Source: Symsagittifera roscoffensis (Eukaryota > Xenacoelomorpha > Acoela > Convolutidae). From it: DNA of 60,000 bases. Positions 54,590 through 60,000 of the stretch are shown in pieces (the stretch's first letter is position 1; every line of letters starts with the position of its first letter). Location: positions 21,543,029 to 21,603,028 of the forward strand of contig NC_087068.1 in NCBI RefSeq assembly GCF_963678635.1, read 5' to 3'. The notes under the pieces are model-generated. The model had not been told where the DNA came from. It saw only the letters and a program-made list of their open reading frames with translations, and searched no databases. Both the position numbers and the translations under genes were made by a program.

Positions 54590-55300
54590 CTCTCCACATT
54601 TATTGCAATTGAAAGTTCAATTTTTACTGGAATACCACAGCAGAAAAAAGTGCATTTTTTATAGTATTAACAAGGATAGCCTAATACTGCGCAAGTAGCA
54701 CAGAATGTTCCTACAATAGTCTCAAAAAAAAGTTTTTTCAAATTATTGTCAATTTTTATTCGGCGTGGTGTGATAAAAGGAGCTGAAAAAAAAACTGGGG
54801 AGTAGCTGTATTCGACAGCCATATACTAAAATAAGCAAATTGAAAATCAATTTTTGTAGAAATAGTACGAGAAAAAAAGAGTTCTTTTGAAGTTTTTGAT
54901 GTTTTTTTTTTGATTTTTTGAAAATTTTGATTCCAAAAATGCGCTAAAATACTCAAAGTAAACATACGTTACCAAAGTAAAACTAAGTTTTAAGCTTTTA
55001 AATTAAGCTATTGTAAATTTTAAGCAATTAAAATAAGACTGCTTGCTCGCTTTATTCGCTCGAATTAAGATGAAAAATCAAAAATGTCAAACCGGTTTTT
55101 CTCGACACTGGGAAAACTTTTTGAAAATAATTTAAGGTGGTTTGACTCACGAATATAAAAGCTTCAATATGGTATATCACTCAACTCAGTCATTATTTGT
55201 GATACTTGATTTTGCGTGGAAAACAAAGAAAAACTAAAACAGACCAGAATAAAAGTTCCTCCCCATTTTCAATGGTCGGAACAGTTATGTATTGTGGAAT
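54590..55300 (-). repeat. Dispersed repeat, copy B (inverted)
   Basis: Reverse-complement match in order to the copy at 39,400-40,080: AACAAGGATAGCC, GCACAGAAT, GTGGTGTGATAAAA, AAACCGGTTTTTCTCGACACTG, ATGGTATATCACTCAA and CATTTTCAATGGTCGGAACA. Confidence 0.6.
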
Positions 55301-55959
55301 GACATCCAGTGAAATCCAAAAAAACTATATTTCTCGAAATTTTTTCCTTGTTTTTCTTATCTTTCTGGAAAAATGCAAAAAAAACTCATTCAGCTTTTGA
55401 CTTCTTTTTTGACATATTCAAGTTAGCTTACATACATTTCGAGAAAAGTCTGTCTGACTTTTTCTGAAACGTTTTGGTTAACAAATTAAGTCTTGTACTT
55501 GGCTACTTTTCATTTTCTAGTTTTTGCGTCGTGTTCATCAACAAAACTCGATCTTAAATCAAAAACATTTAATTTAAGTAATTTAATCCAACCTATAAAA
55601 ACCTACAATTGAATACCTACAAAAAATTTCAAGATTAATTTAACAGATCAACAAGGCTTTTCTTGGATCTACTTCTTTTTTACTCCTGTCAATTAGTAAA
55701 CTCATCGATTGTCCTTTGAATCAAGTCTAACGATCCCACTGATTTCGATTTGTAGTTCAACCCAATCAAAAAACCAATATTTATTAGTTAGAATCATCAA
55801 GATTTGATTTTGGGTTACCAAAAACTAATTGTTAGCAATTACAATAAACAGCGTCTAATGACTCTTTGTAGACAATAGGTTCTAATTATTTTCACTTTTA
55901 AATTTAAACCCATAATCAGAACGCAAACGCAAGAAGAAGTATCCTCTTTTCCAGGAAAA

Positions 55960-56279
55960 TGGAACCAAATCCGGACTAGAATTTATTAACCAATAATATT
56001 CAAAAACTATCTCTATAAAATATTAACCAATCATATTCCATCACTAACACTGACAATTATTTGTAAGTGCTGAGACTACAGTATTTCTCCTTTTGAACAA
56101 GCTCCAAGACTAACTCGCGAATACCAGTATACATGAGATCTATTGAGACTAGGAAATATAAGGGTAAGAATAAGATTGGTATTAGACTAAGAAGTTGCAC
56201 GAATCTCTACGGCCAAAAATAAGACGGTGTACCTTATCTGAAATTACTCTATGAGAACGCTACATCTGGCTTAAACTCA
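55960..56279 (+). repeat. 5' LTR of the second element
   Basis: TGGAACCAAATCC...TTAAACTCA. TATAAAA at 56,014-56,020. The LTR hairpin region is present but degraded (GTGCTGAGACTACAG near 56,070, right arm lost). Confidence 0.85.
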
Positions 56280-56281
56280 TC

Positions 56282-56299
56282 TGGTGCGACCAAAAGTCT
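56282..56299 (+). promoter_or_regulatory. Primer-binding site of the second element
   Basis: TGGTGCGACCAAAAGTCT, two bases after the LTR. The first ten bases equal those of the other element. Confidence 0.75.
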
Positions 56300-56400
56300 C
56301 GAACAAGACCTTAACTGACCTAGATTTAGCAAATTAGAATTAGGAAAAGACCAAATTTGCAAAGTTGCAAAAATTTTAGATGGAATAGACAAAATAATAG

Positions 56401-56778
56401 ATATGTCTCTACCTCTCAATGAATTTACACCAATGTTTCAAAGAATACGAGAAAAAAACAGTTATTGTAACAGTTACAAAGACCAAGATCATGAACATGG
56501 GTTAAACGACGGACCAAGAGACTACATGATACTACGACCCATACCGCAAAAAGTATATGTCTTCAGATTCCTCTATGCGTGAACATGGGTTAAACGACGG
56601 ACCAAGAGACTACATGATACTACGACCCATACCGCAAAAAGTATATGTCTTCAGATTCCTCTATGCAGTAAATTTAAATTTTCAATTATTGACATCAAAA
56701 TTAGTCTGTTTGAAGAATAACCTAACTTCTTCAGAAAACAACTTGGTGCTTTATAGCCGTAATATAGAACAACAATAA
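56401..56778 (+). pseudogene. Leader ORF 1 of the second element with an internal 88-bp tandem duplication
   Basis: MSLPLNEFTPMFQRIREKNS continues to HGLNDGPRDYMILRPIPQK. The block 56,493-56,580 is repeated at 56,581-56,668 with perfect or near-perfect identity. 88 is not a multiple of 3, so the duplication shifts the frame. The homologue in the other element is at 19,605-19,838. Confidence 0.6.
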
Positions 56779-57849
56779 CGACAGATAAAAAGACGCACAA
56801 GTCGTTCCTTTTAATTTTTGCTGTACATTATATTGAAAACTTATATTGAAATCAAAAATTTATCGCACAAAAAAAACAACAATTAGTTAGTAGGCAAATT
56901 TAATGTTAGTTTTGTTAAACTTATCAAAGATTTCTGGCTTTTAAAGAAACTACTTTTTCTTCATCTCAGCTTCATCACCTAAAACATATCCAAATTTGTT
57001 CAAAAATTTACATCATTCAAAATTTAAACACTTAATACAATTTTAAACCCATGATTCATCCTTAACTTTCCTTGGATCTTTAATCTAAGTTTAAATAGTT
57101 TTTTTTCCACTTAAATCAACTGATCATCACGGTTTTCCTAGGATCAATCAGAACAATTTTGTTCTACCCACCTCATAATTTAAAGTGTCTAACGACGTAA
57201 AACGTCGATTCACTGTCCATCCCAGGACTAATAGAAATTAAAAAAAACTAATCATTAAAATTAAGATAAACAGTGAAGAACTTCGGTTAGTCAGCCCTTC
57301 GCCTGAGCCCTTCCTCTTAGATGACCCAGGCTAAAACCTTAAATAATTAGTAAGTCATAAAATAGTATCTAACGATCTACCTGTGTTCTAGTAATACCTG
57401 AACCTCATGGGTTGATTTAGTATTCTCCAGCCCTTGATCACAAATCAAACCCCTGGGTAAAATTAAGCAGGTATTTCTAATAAAAAAAATTTAGTCACGA
57501 GAAGAAAAAACATCATTCTAACGATTTGATATACTCTCTCTCTCCAACCCGTCAACCCCAAAAATTTATGCTCCAAGTTAAGATAATCACACAAAAACAG
57601 TAAAAACTAACAATTTAAGAAATCAAAACTCTAACCTCTGAATTTTGCATTCATCATCCTTAAACTTATTATATAAAAACAATTTATAAAACGAAAATTT
57701 TAAAAACCACATAACGCAGGTTCGGAATCAGAAACAACTAAAGTACAAAAACTTCAGAACCTAAAAGATTTAATATATAAAAGTAATCCAATAAAACAAC
57801 AGAAATACTTTTCTGACTCAGAACCCACAACACAATCATCGATAAAAAG
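56779..57849 (+). other. Leader region of the second element
   Basis: Non-coding, AT-rich. Shares blocks with the leader at 18,640-19,590 of the other element. Confidence 0.5.
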
Positions 57850-59040
57850 GATAAAGCAGAAATAAAAATCATATATTAATAAACTAGTACGGCTATACAA
57901 TTGGAATCAACCAATAAGACACATTCAAAGTTACACATTCACAGTCTTGAGATACAAAAAATGATGCAATATGACGAAAATTTTGACAATGACTCTATAC
58001 TTCCCTTTGTTACGCATCCACAAAGCGATGCATAACTTAATTGCAAATCTATTCAAAAAAGGAAAAAGTCCATGTATACAGGAGTTTCCCGAAATAAGAA
58101 TTAAAAGACAAATACTTGATCACCATATTAAAGGCGATTGTAATACCAAATACCATTCCAACTCACGGAATATTATATTTGCTATTGAAGTTTTACCAGC
58201 ACAACCAAATCGAAAAAGATAAAGCAGAATTAAAAGTCATATATTAATAAACCAGTACGGCTATACAATTGGAATCAACCAATATGACACATTCAAAGTT
58301 ACACATTCATAGTCTTGAGATACAAACAATGATGCAAAAAGACAAAAATTTTGACAATGAATCTATACTTCCCTTAGTTACACATCCACAAAGCGATGCA
58401 TAACTTAATTTCAAATCTATTCAAAAAAGGAAAAAGTCCATGTATACAGGATTTTCCCGAAATAAGAATTAAAAGACAAATACTTGATCACCATATTAAA
58501 GGCGATTGTAATACCATTCCAACTCACGGAATATTATATTTGCTATTGAAATTTTACCAGCACAACCAAATCGAAAAAGATAAAGCAGAATTAAAAGTCA
58601 TATATTAATAAACCAGTACGGCTATACAATTGGAATCAACCAATATGACACATTCAAAGTTACACATTCATAGTCTTGAGATACAAACAATGATGCAAAA
58701 AGACAAAAATTTTGACAATGAATCTATACTTCCCTTTGTTACGCATCCACAAAGCGATGCATAAGTTAATTGCAAATCTATTCAAAAAATGATAGAATAA
58801 GACAAAAATTTTGACAATTACTCTATACTTCCCTTCGTTACGCATCCACAAAGCGATGCATAACTTAGTTGCAAATCTATTCAAAAAAGGAAAAAGTCCA
58901 TGTATACAGGATTTTCCCGAAATAAGAATTAAAAGACAAATACTTGATCACTATATTAAAGGCGATAGTAATACCAATCCATCTCACGGAATCTTTGCTA
59001 TTGAAGTTTTACCAGCACAACGAAATCAAACTCCGCATCA
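57850..59040 (+). repeat. Tandem repeat of the gag 5' segment, about 365 bp, about 3.4 copies
   Basis: The segment AATAAACTAGTACGGCTATA starts copies at 57,878, 58,246 and 58,607. A shorter fourth copy starts near 58,788. Each carries NLFKKGKSPCIQ(D/E)FPEIRIK, the counterpart of the gag segment EQGISPCEAEFPEVKIK at about 18,015-18,065 on the other element. In each copy the frame before this segment (FDNESILPFVTHPQSDA) is offset from the frame after it. Confidence 0.85.
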
Positions 59041-59184
59041 AAAAGAAACGTCTAGGATATAGATCTAGAATTCTCAAAAGTCTTCACAAAATGCATAAAA
59101 AATATACAACATCATATTTCACAAAGAGCACATTCAATCTTTACAAACGAAGGTTTCTCGGTTTTTTATTGTTATATATCTGCA

Positions 59185-60000
59185 TTGCAATTAAAATATA
59201 CACAAAATGAATCACCAACTCAGACATCTCTTCGCTCAACTGTAAGACAAAAAACTCATCTTTTCTCAAAATTACTAGATACAATCCATGAAAAACTCAC
59301 ATGTAATGAAACATCACAAAATGTAAAATATGATTTACAACGAACCCTGGCATGGTTCATAATAGATAATTTTGTTAAAATTCAGTTTTCATTTTAACAT
59401 CAAGAAAAATTTTTTGATCACAAACCGCGGACGATGAAACTGTATTAGCCGAACAAACAGATTATGTTTGGGACCCTGAATGGTCTCATCCATTATGTAC
59501 TATTCTACCTATTAATTTTTCAAGTAGAGCAATGACCAATGTCTCTTTACACAAAGATTACGTAAGAGTTACTCCACTCACCATTGATGCAACACCTCTA
59601 AACTATAACACAATGTTCAACGATAAAACAGGAAACAGTTCAAATTCAACTTTTATAAACACACAAGAAACTCTTAATGGAAAAAAAACTTACACAACAA
59701 GATATTCAAAACCCAGCACAATTTATAAACGAAGAAATAGTTGAAACAAAATCTAAAGCAACACATCAAAGCTTTTCCCCTTTTCGTCCTACACTTACAA
59801 CACCACACAATAAGATTACTCCAATCCCACAGAAAACCATTTAATCAACAGTAAACAATCTGTTGTCTCAAAATATTCACAATTGGATTACCAACCAAAT
59901 AGACCAATAAACAAAACACGTCAATCAAACAAACAAAAGCCTTCAAATAAAAATAGATTTTCAAATCACAATTCCGAATTTTTTGCTAGGAAAAATATAA
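59185..60000 (+). pseudogene. gag: gag N-terminal part of the second element
   Basis: Open pieces at 59,185-59,397 and 59,532-59,744 plus the frame between them (TDYVWDPEWSHPL) match the minus-strand gag at about 17,350-17,640 (SDYIWDPEWSHPL, then IDATPLNYN in both). Frame changes occur near 59,400 and 59,745. The capsid part lies beyond the window. Confidence 0.7.

Larger units (their letters stand above)
55960..60000 (+). mobile_element. Second LTR retroelement of the same family, 5' part, cut by window edge
   Basis: 5' LTR at 55,960-56,279, primer site at 56,282, leader ORFs, then the N-terminal part of gag, reading rightward. Gene order and protein segments match the minus-strand element at 15-20 kb but are clearly diverged. 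The LTR is shorter (320 versus about 408 bp). The element continues past 60,000, so its 3' LTR and right target duplication cannot be seen. Confidence 0.85.

Overview
This is an AT-rich animal (metazoan) nuclear window: one long host gene with spliceosomal introns, embedded in transposable elements and tandem repeats. Nothing looks prokaryotic (no operons, no CRISPR, no rRNA). I cannot name the species. The gene belongs to the MFSD4 family, and the retroelements carry an env-like gene, as in several invertebrate lineages including tunicates.

Host gene (+ strand, 3,699-40,861). Nine exons with GT-AG borders encode a major facilitator superfamily transporter of the MFSD4 family (MFSD4A / MFSD4B = NaGLT1). 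The 5' exons lie before the window and the stop codon is at 40,859-40,861. Splice phases agree at every junction but one. Across the 24.3-kb intron from 4,857 to 29,144 the phase goes from 0 to 1, so a very short exon (3n+1 bases) should lie there; I could not find it.

Retroelements. That intron holds a 15,448-bp LTR retrotransposon on the minus strand (4,892-20,339) with matching LTRs, a 4-bp target duplication (ATTC), a primer-binding site, leader ORFs, gag, protease, integrase, an env-like gene and extra ORFs. It is badly damaged. In particular, the capsid core with zinc knuckle and the whole reverse transcriptase/RNase H segment are missing, so it is non-autonomous. A solo LTR of the same family sits at 2,726-3,116. 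A related + strand element enters at 55,960 and runs off the right edge, with its gag 5' region duplicated in tandem about three and a half times.

Other repeats. Non-autonomous hAT-type elements with perfect 8-bp target duplications lie at 38,420-38,741 and 54,075-54,478, with diverged or nested relatives elsewhere. A tRNA-derived SINE with a (CT)n tail is at 36,347-36,507. About 2.1 tandem copies of a 1.92-1.96-kb unit, each full copy holding two large palindromes, occupy 22,269-26,379. A foldback element rich in the palindrome TTTCAGATCTGAAA lies at 52,861-53,559. Several degenerate tandem arrays also occur. From 40.9 to 55.9 kb I see no convincing gene.
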